59,325 nucleotides of DNA from the NCBI GenBank assembly GCA_026419775.2, contig JAOPGA020000568.1, positions 1 through 59,325 on the forward strand. The letters run 5' to 3'. This stretch comes from Acrasis kona (taxonomy: Eukaryota > Heterolobosea > Eutetramitea > Acrasida > Acrasidae). Position numbers and translations under genes: made by a program. The notes beneath the pieces were generated by a model. The model worked only from the letters and a program-made list of their open reading frames with translations. It was not told the DNA's origin and made no database searches. Below, in pieces: positions 1-11,159 of the stretch; the stretch's first letter is position 1, and each line of letters opens with the position of its first letter.

Positions 1-113
1 GCTGCTGTGAAGTGTGAAGTAGTTTAATCTTCTGGTCGTAACTTTGTGACTACAGTCGCGCATGCCGTACCCGGTTACGTTAACTTTTTCCTACCAAACC
101 TCTCTATTCTGTA

Positions 114-763
114 CTAACTTTCCTTTCTAGAGGTTGTAGTTTTTCGTTTCTTCTTCAGGACTGAGGGCGGACTGCTCTGACCGCTGTCGGTTGATTTGTT
201 TTTAATCCAAAACATCTTCTCTCTTTGTTGTAGGCTATCGTTTAATGGGCTTGCTGGTGAAATTCTAGACATTCGGGACCCATTCCAACTATGTCCTTTT
301 TTGTTCATCCTGGCTGTGCTTCGGGGAATGTTGATGGGATGCACACATGGGGCGTACGTACATTTTATTTGGGTTGTCGGGAATTACCACGTACCCGTGT
401 TGTGGTACGTAGGGGGCTTCCTCCATCGTAGATAAAATCTGAAGTTGTTTCTTGTAGCTGTCCTTCGAAATGTTTGATTTATTCATGGTTTCTATACTGG
501 ACTTCACCCTATCTTTGGATTTTCCATCGTATAGTTTTGATTTTAGAATACTTTTGTATTGCGTTGGTAATGATTCTTCAATGTCCTTCAAGAGCATTGT
601 GTCGCGGTTTGTTGATTCTTGGTCGACAAAGTGTAAAGTACCTCCATCTGGCAAACACACAACAGGCGTAAAAGAAGATACCTCAACTTTATTTTTAGTA
701 CTCTACTTGTGTTAGAATAAATTTGGCATCAATCCGTACAGTCTTGTTGTTTGTATCAAGCAT
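114..763 (-). CDS. Unknown protein with Ser-rich, Lys/Arg-rich C-terminus
   Basis: I do not recognise this protein. An open frame covers 705-361, and a 73-bp intron (GTACGT donor at 361-356, TAG acceptor ending at 289) joins it in frame to 288-114. The join reads ...NPNK-I-WNGSR... and ends in a stretch containing LKKKRK, which could be a nuclear localisation signal. The middle is charged and Lys/Asp-rich; no known domain is visible. The 5' end is uncertain. An ATG at 763 starts a sensible frame that reaches about 703, but it joins the downstream frame only if one base is gained or lost near 690-705, or if an unusual intron lies there. About 200 residues in total. The last exon ends at a TAG at 114-116. 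Confidence 0.45.
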
Positions 764-990
764 CTTTTACAATCGATTTGGCCGTTAATTTCAGAGTGTC
801 GCTAGGAATAAAGTAATCCTTCGAATATGATGAGCAACATGTTACATGTAAACACCTTTCATTTAAAAAAAGATGAAAAAATTTCACCGAGTGTCCCAAA
901 CTCTCTACTTTCTATTTCCGCTCACGGATTACAAACAAAGCGGGGTGTTGATAAGCTTGTTGAAGAGAATTTGGTATATTTTTATCAGCA

Positions 991-3651
991 ATGTGGCGCC
1001 GCCTAGTTTTATGCTGGTTGATATTGCTTTTTCTTAAAGACAGTACACCAGCACTAATAGACTGCCCCAGAGAACATAAATTCAGAAGATTTTTGCCCAC
1101 TTCGTATATAGAGTGCAATACATCAATCAATACAATTTTCGAAGGAGCCTTTACATCCTCGGAACAACATTCAAGACTGATCTTTGGTGAATTAGCGTTA
1201 GCAAGATGTTCAAACGAAAGTAGCCACAACCACAAGCCATTAGTTTACATTAACGACGTGCAAGCAACAACTACTCATTTTTTGTCCAAAACAACTTTCA
1301 ATCCAAATTCAATAACCGCCTCGCCCATTAATCGCATCAGGGTAGAAAGTCAGGACCGCTACTTTTTTCGAGATGAGGGTATCACTCTTACGTTTTGCGA
1401 AAACCATGATGGAAATCGTCGGATCACCGCTCGAGAGGATAATGTAATGGACAAGATAGGACCTTTGGACTTTTCGAATGGTACATATAGCAGCATGTAT
1501 ACGTTTACTGTGCCCATCACCAACAACACTTTGCAATACACACCAGCAATTAACATTACCGCACCCTACCCGCTAATATTGAAGTACTCCATCAAACCGA
1601 AACGAGCGTATAACATGTCCTCTTTTCTTCACACAATAAGCCCTGGATATAGAATCAATCCTTACGTTCAAACGAGTAAAACATCATGCAGGAATGTACT
1701 AAATGGACATTTTATTGTTCAAGACCAACCAGTTTGGATTCTAAGCTACATTATTGATTTCAACACGTCGTTGAGCAACCAAGTAGAAATTAACATTTGG
1801 ATCGAACCCGTCAGTGTTGTTAGAAATGAAAACATCACATTACCGTATAATGATATTAATTACGGAGATGTTATTGTAGGTGTTCAATCATATCCTGAAG
1901 TGTCTAGCACGTCAATCATTTCTCAACTCGTTTCTTCTCTAATCATACCTAACATTCTTAATGTAGTGCTCCTTGCGAGATACGGTCTGCCTCCCACCGA
2001 TCGTGTATATGATGCAAAGATTGCTCTCGACACAATCCGTGATTCATCTGTTATCAATGCACCTGGTGTTTCCAACATGACTAATTACAATATTCAGGTT
2101 GACTATGTATTTGGTAAGCAGAACGAGACTAATGTACGAATGTTGGTTCTTATTGGATCTGAAGCGAGAAACGACGTCTGGACCACACTGAGACCAATGA
2201 AAATGGGACGCCCTGTTTTGTATTTTTTATTGCAACGGTCAACTCTACCAGGTTGTGAACCAGATGCAAAACCAGAAGATAAAATTTATGTACAAAGATC
2301 CTTTTTATTACCGAGCACCATTTCAGTGGCAAGAAGGAATGTAGGTGTGACTGGAAACAATAATACAATATTACCATGGCCTTCTAAATGTCCATCTCCG
2401 TTCTATTTGTCGTTAAATTTAGATAATGTCCGCGACAATTACAACCGCAATCCACCAGATCCACCAAATAATGACAAAAAGCCAAGGCAAATGATTAATC
2501 CTCCTTCTACCTTCCGTCTGGAAATTACTTTTTGGGATATTCGTCGTGAAAATGTTCAGGATTATAAGAATATTGTGATTGCTGCAACTAACAATGATAT
2601 CTCTGTTCAAAATAATTTATTTGATAATTTAATGTTTAATTTATCCAACATTATATACTATGACGTGTCCGATAGCATTCTGGGTGTTGTCAAATTTGAT
2701 TTGGAATTACCATCATCCGTGATGAATCTTAATTGTAGTGGTCCAAGATGTAACGCAGACTCTCTCTTCATTGGTGTGTGGAATTGTCCTCAATCAGGAA
2801 TATCTTTTGAAGTTGGTGCTTATTTCGTTAATGATGAACGTTTACCTCCGTCAGTTGTCATCATGCCGTTAACTGTCTGGGCTCTCGTCGGGTTGGCTTC
2901 TTGTTTTTGTATAACCACGTTGGTTGTGATGTGTACTTTTTCTTGTAAATTTTATGATAAACTAATCAATCAACGTCCGACAACTTTCGATAAATTGTCA
3001 AATAATGATCCATTGTGCTTGTTGTGTTCTCTGTGGTTTAGTTTATTAGGAGAAAAGGCGAGTAGAAGATCAAAGCAGTTGCAAATATTTATTCCTGCGC
3101 TACTTATTTTTATTGTTGGGCTAACCAGTGGTCTTGTTTTGGGTGTTTGGTCATACAGTTCTAGATTTGATGTAAATTGTTGTGTACAGAGTGAAGATCA
3201 AGGATACCGCACAAGCCTAGCTCCAACTACAACTGGTAAACCGCCTGGCCCAAAGAACCCACTTAGTCCAATAAATCTTCAGGACACGATCTTACCCAAC
3301 CCAATAGTTAACATTTTGAACGAAGTGTACATTTTGTATACCAATAGCGCTATTGTTACGTGCTTCACAAGATCGTCGTACATTACATCTTCCACTAGCA
3401 ACAATAATACTGATGTGTTGTATGATTCAGGTTCTTCTGATGCTTCCATTTTGTGTTTTAGAAATAAATATAAAAAAGTAAACATTAGAGGTAACGACGC
3501 TTTGGGCGTGATAGGCACTTTGTTGGGAGGTCTCTTGGTTTTGATTGCAATGATATTAATGATTGTTTTATTGATCGAAATGTTTCTTAGTGGTTGGTAT
3601 TTTGAAAAAGTGTTGTTGCCAAGGGTAACTTATTATATTTTGAACGAGTAG
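991..3651 (+). CDS. Large cell-surface membrane glycoprotein, unknown family
   Basis: Single uninterrupted 886-residue frame from an ATG at 991. The N-terminus (MWRRLVLCWLILLFLKDS) is a clear signal peptide. It is followed by about 600 residues of likely extracellular sequence with many N-x-S/T sequons and scattered cysteines. Near the C-terminus are three hydrophobic spans, at about residues 630-655, 690-715 and 835-865. A cysteine-containing, N-glycosylatable loop lies between the second and third. This gives a large ectodomain with a compact multi-span anchor. No enzyme motif or named domain was recognised, so receptor or adhesion function is only inferred from topology. It reads through without an intron, unlike most neighbours. 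Confidence 0.8.
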   Translation: MWRRLVLCWLILLFLKDSTPALIDCPREHKFRRFLPTSYIECNTSINTIFEGAFTSSEQHSRLIFGELALARCSNESSHNHKPLVYINDVQATTTHFLSKTTFNPNSITASPINRIRVESQDRYFFRDEGITLTFCENHDGNRRITAREDNVMDKIGPLDFSNGTYSSMYTFTVPITNNTLQYTPAINITAPYPLILKYSIKPKRAYNMSSFLHTISPGYRINPYVQTSKTSCRNVLNGHFIVQDQPVWILSYIIDFNTSLSNQVEINIWIEPVSVVRNENITLPYNDINYGDVIVGVQSYPEVSSTSIISQLVSSLIIPNILNVVLLARYGLPPTDRVYDAKIALDTIRDSSVINAPGVSNMTNYNIQVDYVFGKQNETNVRMLVLIGSEARNDVWTTLRPMKMGRPVLYFLLQRSTLPGCEPDAKPEDKIYVQRSFLLPSTISVARRNVGVTGNNNTILPWPSKCPSPFYLSLNLDNVRDNYNRNPPDPPNNDKKPRQMINPPSTFRLEITFWDIRRENVQDYKNIVIAATNNDISVQNNLFDNLMFNLSNIIYYDVSDSILGVVKFDLELPSSVMNLNCSGPRCNADSLFIGVWNCPQSGISFEVGAYFVNDERLPPSVVIMPLTVWALVGLASCFCITTLVVMCTFSCKFYDKLINQRPTTFDKLSNNDPLCLLCSLWFSLLGEKASRRSKQLQIFIPALLIFIVGLTSGLVLGVWSYSSRFDVNCCVQSEDQGYRTSLAPTTTGKPPGPKNPLSPINLQDTILPNPIVNILNEVYILYTNSAIVTCFTRSSYITSSTSNNNTDVLYDSGSSDASILCFRNKYKKVNIRGNDALGVIGTLLGGLLVLIAMILMIVLLIEMFLSGWYFEKVLLPRVTYYILNE

Positions 3652-3928
3652 CACTATTGAAAGAAGCTGTATTCAGCACCAGGATAAATTGTTTTTGCAA
3701 GTCATTTTGACAATGGGTCGCTTATACTAATCGCACTTGATTGAGTCGCAGTTATTTTGGAGATTAATAAACATCCTATTAAATTAATTTGAAATTAAGA
3801 ATTAGAAAAAATTTGATCTGATTAATGTACTATATTATGTGATCTGCGCCGCATTGATTGTTCAACAGATCCTAAAATTCCCTTTAACAACAATACAACA
3901 AGAAATATGTTTTCAAAAAACAATTTCA

Positions 3929-4438
3929 TTAAGCTTTAAGTGTCTCTCTTATTGCAACTTGTTTTAAGAAGTGCTTAAATGTTATCTTCGAACTTCCGGA
4001 AGTGTGGTTATTTACAAACAGGTTCCTCAACTCCACACTATTAACCTTATCTCCAAATCTGTTGTGCAATAGTAAAATGCACTGTCTAGCGCTAATGGAG
4101 CCAGTCATTTCTAAATCCTTACTCACAAAATCAACGACATTAACGAGTTTTGTAGGTTCCCTCATACCACCTTTTCTTTGGTCCTGGGTGACTCTCTCCA
4201 TCACCACTTCCAAAGATTTTTTATCTAAAAACGCTTTGTGACTTGGACTAGCCTCCCATATAATATCCTCACAGTTATCAATGTATGACTTAGGTGCCTT
4301 TATTTTGATTAACGTAGTCATCAAGTCGGAAGCGTCTATCTTCTTATCTTTGTTAATATCCATAACGATGAAAGCATCTCTGACTCTCAAAATCAAAGCA
4401 TCAGTTCCCTCTGGTGGCAGCTCGCAAGGGCTGGACAT
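3929..4438 (-). CDS. EF-hand (calmodulin-superfamily) protein
   Basis: 169 residues from an ATG at 4438. One good EF-hand loop is visible at about residues 29-40 (DINKDKKIDASD), with acidic or amide side chains at loop positions 1, 3, 5, 9 and 12. Position 12 is Asp instead of the usual Glu. The later helix-loop-helix pairs have lost ligands and are probably structural only. The length and the single functional hand resemble axonemal or regulatory EF-hand proteins of the DRC8/EFCAB2 type, but I cannot assign orthology. The start codon is only 20 bp from that of the divergent gene on the plus strand, so the two share a promoter region. Confidence 0.7.
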   Translation of the reverse strand: MSSPCELPPEGTDALILRVRDAFIVMDINKDKKIDASDLMTTLIKIKAPKSYIDNCEDIIWEASPSHKAFLDKKSLEVVMERVTQDQRKGGMREPTKLVNVVDFVSKDLEMTGSISARQCILLLHNRFGDKVNSVELRNLFVNNHTSGSSKITFKHFLKQVAIRETLKA

Positions 4439-4458
4439 TAGAATAGTTTACAATAAAT

Positions 4459-6055
4459 ATGAATGAAGACTACGGCTTCCTACTGTCCTCACGCTCTAAC
4501 TACAAGAAGAATGAGAAGATGGCAGTTATTGGAAGTAACAAAATTAGTGTATGGGAGATAATGATGTTCAGTGATTCTGCAAGAGCTTATGTTAGACAAA
4601 ACTGTAAGTGCCACAATAACAAATTATTAATCTTGTAGCACCAAGCATTGCGAATGATTTAAATGTACTACTTTTAAACAAAACCAACTAACCCACAATA
4701 GAATGATAAGCGTGCTTTAATTAAAGAGGCCAGGGAACAAATATTGCAAATATTATCTACTACAAATCATGTTAGCGTCAAAGACAACGACGCCAACACG
4801 TCGGATTTAAAATTGAAACTTTTTGTAAATAATGACGACAGGAGGAGGGAATCTCTCAGGGTAGAACCTAACGTTGAATCAGCTATTGAGAGATTCTTTT
4901 CAGACTTGAAGAAAGATAGAGAGGGGAGTGTGGAGAGATCAACCCAAATGGAGGTAATACAAACAGTTTACGAGACGCTACTCCCTAATCTCTCCACACA
5001 ACAAGTAAACTCTGTTGCAAAAGTAATTTGTTGACGTCATAATATCAACTAATGATTAGATGGATTTTCAAACAGATGCTAATGGTAAGAAAGCAATCTC
5101 CAATCAACTATTTTTTGATTCGATCTTCAACCTCTCGGACTGCTTCTGTGAGTCATGGGATACAAGTGAGGTCTCGTCTTTTGTTGTTGCAGTTCACAAA
5201 ACAATTGCTGATGTGAGCAACAAGACAAAAGCCCCCATTTGCAAACAGTTTCATTTTTATAACAAAGATTCGAAGAAACATTATGAGGCAATGTCCACGC
5301 TAGAATCAGTTCTTGGAGGCGATACAAGTACTGACCCATCAAAGTCTCCAAACTCTGCTAGAAAAAAAGGAGTTTCATTCAAATCTTCACCTAGATCGAA
5401 GCCCAATGTCTCTGAGAAACACAACAAACAAGCGAACAGCGTTACAACCATCGAATCGTTTGGCTCAGAAAAGGACTCTGAGGAGATACTAAACCTGTTA
5501 AATATTTCCCAACAACGTAAAAGACCGAGTAGCGCAAGTTCTGGTAGAAAATCAAGAGAGGAAGAGAAAATGCTATCTCCAGTTACATCGGCCATTGTAA
5601 AATCGAAAGATTTGCTCGATCTAAAAACTGAGGATGTAGAAGAAATAGTAACACCAACTTTGGAGGTGGAGCCACTTAAGAGGTTATCAAGACCTGGTTC
5701 AGCCAGCTCCATCAGCAGTGGAGTACCATTGGTTTCATTTGGAGGAGCACAAAACAAAAAATCAGTAATCAACATCAACACTAAGGGAATGGACTACTTT
5801 CATAAGAGGAACAATGCAGAACACATGTCGAGAGTGCACACCGCCAAACCAAAGTATATGGAGAAGGCTATGCAAAAGAAGCTACCGGGACCAGTTACGT
5901 TAGAAAAAGTAATTCTTCACCAAATGAGACACTCTCATTCTTCAATCAACGGAGAGTTCCCAAAAAGTTATGTACATTTAAGCGGATTTATAGAGAAGGG
6001 TATTGTAAATACTGAGGACATCTACGGCCAGATTCCTCACAGAAGGAAGACGTGA
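4459..6055 (+). CDS. Unknown Ser/Lys-rich protein, three exons
   Basis: Exon 1 starts at an ATG at 4459 and ends at a GTAAGT donor (4604). Exon 2 runs 4702-5022. A 37-bp intron (5023-5059, GTAATT...TTAG) leads to exon 3, 5060-6055. The second junction is in frame. The first leaves one extra base (the T at 4603), so as written the reading frame does not close; one surplus base would explain it. The roughly 486-residue product has a helical N-terminal half, then a long low-complexity Ser/Arg/Lys region with SRPGSASSISS-like motifs, then a more conserved-looking basic C-terminus (about the last 80 residues). No domain recognised. It is divergently paired with the EF-hand gene, which hints at co-expression, but function is unknown. 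Confidence 0.6.
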
Positions 6056-6144
6056 CCCATGTTGATGTGTTTATTGTACCTATTACTAAATAAAGAAAGT
6101 CCTTAATGTAAAGCCAGTACATTTTGCAAAATCTTTATTACAAA

Positions 6145-6812
6145 TTAAATCAACTTCTTCTTGATAAAGTAGTTCTTTAGATAGAAGACTTGACCAAGTG
6201 CGAATGCGATCATCATCAAAGTTGAGAATGTTCCTAACCAAGAGATTCTGGAGTTGGTGCTTTCGTTTGTTATGCGCATGTCTGATTCTCTGCGTCTGAA
6301 GTATGTGTACTCGGCATGGATGGATTTGACAATGTCCTCCATCATACGTAGGTTGACCTCGACTGGCTTCAAGTGCTCTTTGCGTGCCAATTGTTCGTAA
6401 TCAAAAGTTTCGGTACCTGAGAGCACATCAAAAACGATTCTTCTCTTTAAGCCAGGGTAGTAGGTGGCACCTGGTGTTAGTCTGTTGTAGAAGCAGAATG
6501 AATACTCTCCTCCTTCTCTTGCTACTAGTGAAAAGTCTCCTTTGCGAATGTTTCTGCGATCTAACAAAACGTTTCCCTTAAAATCGGTGATCTAACATTA
6601 AATTATGTATTTATATATGCAAAGTAACGTACTCTAAAATCGATGATTTGCGAGTATCCTAGTTGGACCTCATACTCTCCATAAACATCAAAGTTTGTTA
6701 CAAGTTCGTCACGGAAGCACTTGAAGTCACGTGCTTCTAGATCAAATTGGAAGCAGTATGAAGTCGCCAAAAGTGCGATAAAGAATAGCAATGACACCGA
6801 GGTTCTTTTCAT
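6145..6812 (-). CDS. p24/EMP24/GP25L family cargo receptor (TMED-like)
   Basis: Two exons, 6812-6633 and 6591-6145, with a 41-bp intron (GTACGT...GTTAG) that joins in frame; 208 residues. Visible parts: a signal peptide ending near residue 20, a GOLD domain with the paired cysteines (FKCFRDE and YSFCFYN) that form its disulfide, a coiled-coil stem rich in Glu/Arg, one C-terminal membrane span, and a short cytosolic tail FIKKKLI. The tail carries the aromatic and di-lysine features used for COPII/COPI sorting. Family members are type I proteins that cycle between ER and Golgi and help select secretory cargo. Length and domain order match the family. Confidence 0.93.
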
Positions 6813-6898
6813 TGTCTGTTTTGGAGAAATTGTTTCGTATAGTGGTTGACTTAGCACAACCATATACGTGTAGTTCAAATAAATATTTGCATCCAAGC

Positions 6899-8554
6899 AT
6901 GCCAACGCTATTAAACCTGGCGAGGAGATCGTCACTTCACTACATCAGTGCCTCATACACAAATCGTATCGTACAGCGTCCATTTTTGATAAACAGAAAN
7001 TTTTCACACAACATTAAACTCCATCAATCAAAAGATGTGAAGGAAGAAACAAAGGATGCGAAGAACCAAATAACATCCAAAAAATCCAAAAAAAAACTCA
7101 CAGAAAAGGAAAAAGAGATAAGGAAAAAGAAGAAGGAAAATGCCGAACTTCAAAGACTTTTAAACAAGAAGAGATACGAAAGACTAGCCAACTCCGAAAC
7201 GCCATTAACAAAGAACGAGGTCATCGATCTATTCAGGTCGCGCAAAACGCTAACACCAAAAATGATGTTCCAATTCAGCAGGGCAGTGCGTCACGATCCA
7301 GAGTACATTAAAAAAAGACAAGCACTCGAAGAACAAATGAAAAACCAAATTGCAAAATTAAATGACGAAAAACACCTCCGAAAGGTATACCGTCAACAAA
7401 AGAAGATGAACAATGTTCTCTTGAAGAAGAACCTCAGTGAACAATTGACTGCGATCGAGCAAATGGCAGAACAAGATCATATGGTGAACCAATTCTTCAG
7501 AAAAAAACCAAAGCCATACAATCGAAACGTTCCAGTCACACCAGAGAATATAGAAGGAAGAATCTCGAAGGGAGAAAACATTCCATTTCACATTGCACAA
7601 AGAGTGTTCGATCTAGCGGTCAAACGAGAGGTCAAAGGCGATCCAGCAGCTCGATTAGAAGTCAAATCAGTGAAAAGAAATGTAACGTGGAAAGATGTTC
7701 ACAATGTCATCTTGAAGGATCCCAAATACAACAAGGACGACGTCTATAACTCTCTAGTTCCCAAAGTAATGACCTCGTTCGAAAAACTACGCATCGCAAC
7801 CAACAAGGCAAAAGCACCAATTCCTTTGGAGATTGTGAAGTCGTTCGAATTGGATCTACACAAGGCTCTCATACAAGAGAGACCTCGTAATGAAAATGAC
7901 CTGACCCAAATGACGACATTGATGAGGAATTTTGCGCTCGTTGCAGATTCCAAATTGAGCGCAGATCCACCCATCACCGAACTAAAGGGTTTCATTCAGC
8001 CCTACATTCTACTCATCAACTTGGCCGCCCTGACCAACATTTCGCATTTGGTCACCATCTTGAGCCATTTGGTTCATTTTGGTATGAAACTTCCATTAGA
8101 TCTTGGCACTTATGAATTGGTGGTCAAGAATTTGATGAGTCAACTTCAATTCCCAAAGTTATTTGTCTTTTTGAAGGAAGCAGAGGGCGTCAGGGGTTTA
8201 GTGGGAACCACTCACCTGTACAAGCACGTGTACGAGCAAATCAAGAGCAGAGTTAGCAGTCCGGTTAGATTCCCATCTGCAATTGATTTGTATCATTATC
8301 AACAAGGTTATGATGATTTGTTGGAAATACTTACTACGAGAGGTATCTTGAATCAAGTGGTTCCTAATGCTGAAATTAGGATGATGTCACATTACTTCAA
8401 ATCACATGACGTTGATACCAAGAAGAGAATGAATAAGTTTTTGGAGGGAGATGAAAATGATGATGACGATACTGCATTTACTGACGAATTTAAAGCGTGG
8501 TTGGCAAAGAACGAGAAGGCGAATGTGTTGGAGAGTGCTAAAAATAAAAAATAA
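6899..8554 (+). CDS. Probable mitochondrial protein, helical, Lys-rich; function unknown
   Basis: I place the start at the ATG at 6899 because it begins a typical mitochondrial presequence (MPTLLNLARRSSLHYISAS: Arg/Ser/Leu-rich, no acidic residue). The open frame extends further upstream but would run into the p24 promoter. The product is about 551 residues. Residues 35-200 are extremely Lys/Glu-rich and probably coiled coil. The C-terminal 250 residues look like a helical-repeat fold (leucine-spaced helices such as LVTILSHLVHFGMKL), reminiscent of organellar RNA-binding or ribosome-associated proteins, but no PPR signature is clear. The tail is acidic (DENDDDDTAF). One N at position 7000 masks one residue. 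Mitochondrial location is inferred. Confidence 0.7.
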   Translation: MPTLLNLARRSSLHYISASYTNRIVQRPFLINRXFSHNIKLHQSKDVKEETKDAKNQITSKKSKKKLTEKEKEIRKKKKENAELQRLLNKKRYERLANSETPLTKNEVIDLFRSRKTLTPKMMFQFSRAVRHDPEYIKKRQALEEQMKNQIAKLNDEKHLRKVYRQQKKMNNVLLKKNLSEQLTAIEQMAEQDHMVNQFFRKKPKPYNRNVPVTPENIEGRISKGENIPFHIAQRVFDLAVKREVKGDPAARLEVKSVKRNVTWKDVHNVILKDPKYNKDDVYNSLVPKVMTSFEKLRIATNKAKAPIPLEIVKSFELDLHKALIQERPRNENDLTQMTTLMRNFALVADSKLSADPPITELKGFIQPYILLINLAALTNISHLVTILSHLVHFGMKLPLDLGTYELVVKNLMSQLQFPKLFVFLKEAEGVRGLVGTTHLYKHVYEQIKSRVSSPVRFPSAIDLYHYQQGYDDLLEILTTRGILNQVVPNAEIRMMSHYFKSHDVDTKKRMNKFLEGDENDDDDTAFTDEFKAWLAKNEKANVLESAKNKK

Positions 8555-8606
8555 TTTTTTTGTATTTGATTTTTTGATACTCGAAGTCAGTCAATTTTGA
8601 AAAGTG

Positions 8607-9476
8607 ATGATCTCAACAATAGGTGCCACGGTGCGTAATCAGGCGAGGCGGTTCGTTCAGTTTAGGAATTATGCTTGGGATGCGCGTGCATTGTCTTATA
8701 AGAATAATGATGCAGCTGCAGTGTTGGTGTCGATGAATGAGAACTCAGTAAACTCCATTTCTCCACAATACTTTCAGAATTTTCATCAAACTCTCGATCA
8801 AATTGAGTCCGAAAAAGATTATAAACATTTGCCATTGTTCCTGGAGTCGTCAAATGAAAAGACATTTTCTGCTGGTTTAAACCTACAATTCATTACTACA
8901 GAACTTACAGACGAGGCCAAGGTGAGAGAGTTTGCTAATGATTTGAATGAAATGTTTCGTAGGTTGTTCCTGCTGGATAGGCCGACAGTAGCCCTTTTGA
9001 ATGGCAATGCCATTGCAGGTGGATGGATCACAGCATTGTGCTGTGATTTTAGATTGGCTGTTCACCGAGAGGATAAAAAGCAACCAATCTACAGCCTCCG
9101 AGAAATGTATCTTGGACTCCCTCTTCCTGGTGTAGTCACAGGAATAGTATCGTCTCAAATCCCCACTAATGCCCTGTATCAATCAGTATTAACTGGACAA
9201 ACATTGACTCCAAAAGAGGCATACGACGCTGGCATCATCACAAAACTCGTCGAAAATAAAGAATCACTTCAAAGTGCTGCCTTTTCTTTGATAAACGATC
9301 GAATCGACATGAACATTAGTGGAGAAGCATATGCCGTCATGAAACGTGCACTAAAGCAGCACCACGTCAACAAGAGCAATGAAAGCACGGCACTAGATGA
9401 TGCGTTCGTAACCATGCTAAACTCTGACAAGGTAAAGGACAAAATCAAACAAGTTCTTCAGAGCACAAAAAAATAA
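8607..9476 (+). CDS. Enoyl-CoA delta isomerase/hydratase family, mitochondrial ECI1-like
   Basis: 289 residues from an ATG at 8607. An Arg-rich N-terminus (VRNQARRFVQFRNYAW) suggests mitochondrial import. The crotonase fold is visible: oxyanion-hole segment FSAGLNLQF at about residue 88, then the second oxyanion-hole loop NGNAIAGGWITALCCDFRLA at about 130, then GLPLPG and a C-terminal helical region with LTPKEAYDAGIITKLV. The FSAGL-N-L wording and the hydrophobic residues where hydratases carry catalytic Glu point to delta3,delta2-enoyl-CoA isomerase (ECI1 type) rather than a hydratase. This enzyme shifts double bonds during beta-oxidation of unsaturated fatty acids. No intron. It ends 20 bp from the convergent DP gene. 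Confidence 0.85.
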   Translation: MISTIGATVRNQARRFVQFRNYAWDARALSYKNNDAAAVLVSMNENSVNSISPQYFQNFHQTLDQIESEKDYKHLPLFLESSNEKTFSAGLNLQFITTELTDEAKVREFANDLNEMFRRLFLLDRPTVALLNGNAIAGGWITALCCDFRLAVHREDKKQPIYSLREMYLGLPLPGVVTGIVSSQIPTNALYQSVLTGQTLTPKEAYDAGIITKLVENKESLQSAAFSLINDRIDMNISGEAYAVMKRALKQHHVNKSNESTALDDAFVTMLNSDKVKDKIKQVLQSTKK

Positions 9477-9496
9477 AAATTACAATAAATGACATT

Positions 9497-10977
9497 TTAC
9501 TCGTTCTCATTACTTTCTGGAATATGATCGCCTACGGTTCCACTCTCCTCCACAATCATCGTAGAGTCATGAGCCGGCATTTGATTTAATTGCTCGACCA
9601 AGTTTGGATATGTATAAATCTCTTCGTCGAGACCTAATCTGTACAAGATTTCATTATCGTCGTGAATCTCAAATGGTTGGTTAAAGTTAAAATAAACTTC
9701 GGTGCTATTACAATATGAGCGTCGCGACGACCAATCAAACTTACCCTTCTTGATCCATTTCACACTCTATTAACGTCTCGTTGGCCGTCTGCACGATGAT
9801 GAACGGAAGTTCCACTCGAGGATTTCCATCGGCAAATTCCGGTTGAATGTTTCTTGTATACAAATTACTGAGCGCTCTTTGCTGCCGCAACAATTCGTTG
9901 AATTGTTGTTCCTTCATTGCAATGTTATCCGAGTGTTGCTGCTTTTGTCCCTTCAAGTTGTCGTATTCTTGATGATAATTTACAGGTAGGCCCTTCCATC
10001 TAATCTCCTTCTTGTCTTTCGAAATAATGTTGAGGGCCATCAAGACGTTCAACGCATCATAGACGCGCCGACGAATGTTTTTCGCATCGTGAGGCTTGCT
10101 GTTGGTTGTTTGGTTTTGATCCATGATTTCGTTCACTAGTTCCGTCGCAACGTCGTTGTATGTGGTGGTGCCCCTATGCTGCACTTGCTCACATACCTTC
10201 ATGCTGAAGTGACGCAGGCCCTTGTTGGCGCGCGTGCTGTCCTTTGTGGAGGAGGATCCTGAGGACGAGCTGGATCCTACGTTTCTACTCCCCGAGGCTT
10301 GATGGGTGGGCGAGGAAGCATTCTTTTTTACCTTTTTACTGCTCGAGCATTGTTAGTTTATGAACGTGACCGTGATGCTTACGTGGTGGCTGTGGATGAA
10401 GCTGGCGGTGGAGGTCCATTCTTACGCTTTCCGAGTGATTTGTCCTTTGAATTGTTGTCCAGAGGGTTCATCAAGTTTTGTTGCATCATTGGATAAAGCA
10501 TGAATGGAAATTGTGAATAGTTGCTTGGGTCGTTAATTATGGTCCCTTGAGCGTCCATGGTGGCGGTCATGGCTGTGATTTTAAGTCGAGACGTGAACAA
10601 GAAATAATACCTGCGGGTTGAACGTTGGCATCTCCCTCCTGGCCTTCTTTTGTCTTGTCTCCCGATTCTGACTTTGCTATGGGTATTTGCATTCCTGGAT
10701 ATGGCATGTAAAACATCATACCGGGATGTTGTGCATTTGTAACACCCTGTTGTTGCATCATTTGCGCGATATAATTTTGATAGCCATGAGGCGCTCCAGG
10801 GGGAACTGCTCCTGACATTAAAACAGCAGGTGGTACATTTGCCATAAATACAGGTGGTTGTGGGTAAGTTGAGTTTCCATTCAGAGTGTTGATGGTTGGA
10901 GGTGCAGGTAATGTAACTGGTGGATTTGTTGTATTTGGTATCGGTGTTTTATTTGAAGCTGGTCCATTTGTACTCAT
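9497..10977 (-). CDS. DP1: DP-family transcription factor (E2F dimerisation partner)
   Basis: Four exons, all in frame: 10977-10611, 10572-10383, 10338-9745 and 9704-9497. The introns are 38, 44 and 40 bp; the product is 452 residues. The N-terminal 200 residues are Pro/Met/Gln-rich and disordered. The DNA-binding winged helix begins with GLRHFSMKVCEQVQ, and then DAKNIRRRVYDALNVLMALNII carries the RRVYD DNA-contact motif. Next come the coiled-coil dimerisation helix and the DP-specific C-terminal domain with FIIVQTAN...FEIHDD, a near-signature of DP proteins. DP proteins pair with E2F to control S-phase genes. No E2F partner lies in this window. The extension before the DNA-binding domain is longer than in animal DP1. 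Confidence 0.95.
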
Positions 10978-11159
10978 ATTTTCCAGCTCTTCAATATTGC
11001 GTTAAAAAAGATATCTGAAGTCAGGTCAACGGAAAATTCTTGTGCTTTGATTTTAAATTGATCACAGATTACAACCTACAGGTAGTGTACGTGTTGAAAC
11101 AGTTTATTAATAATTACATACATTCGTAGCAGATATTACCAAGAATGTTCTAGAGTGGT

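Noticed and set aside
690-710. A ~20-bp intron joining the first gene's 5' frame
   Set aside because: The GT-AG version leaves the wrong phase; a one-base error is simpler.
5281-5781. 166-codon minus-strand frame
   Set aside because: Mirror of the Ser-rich exon of the unknown gene at 4459-6055.
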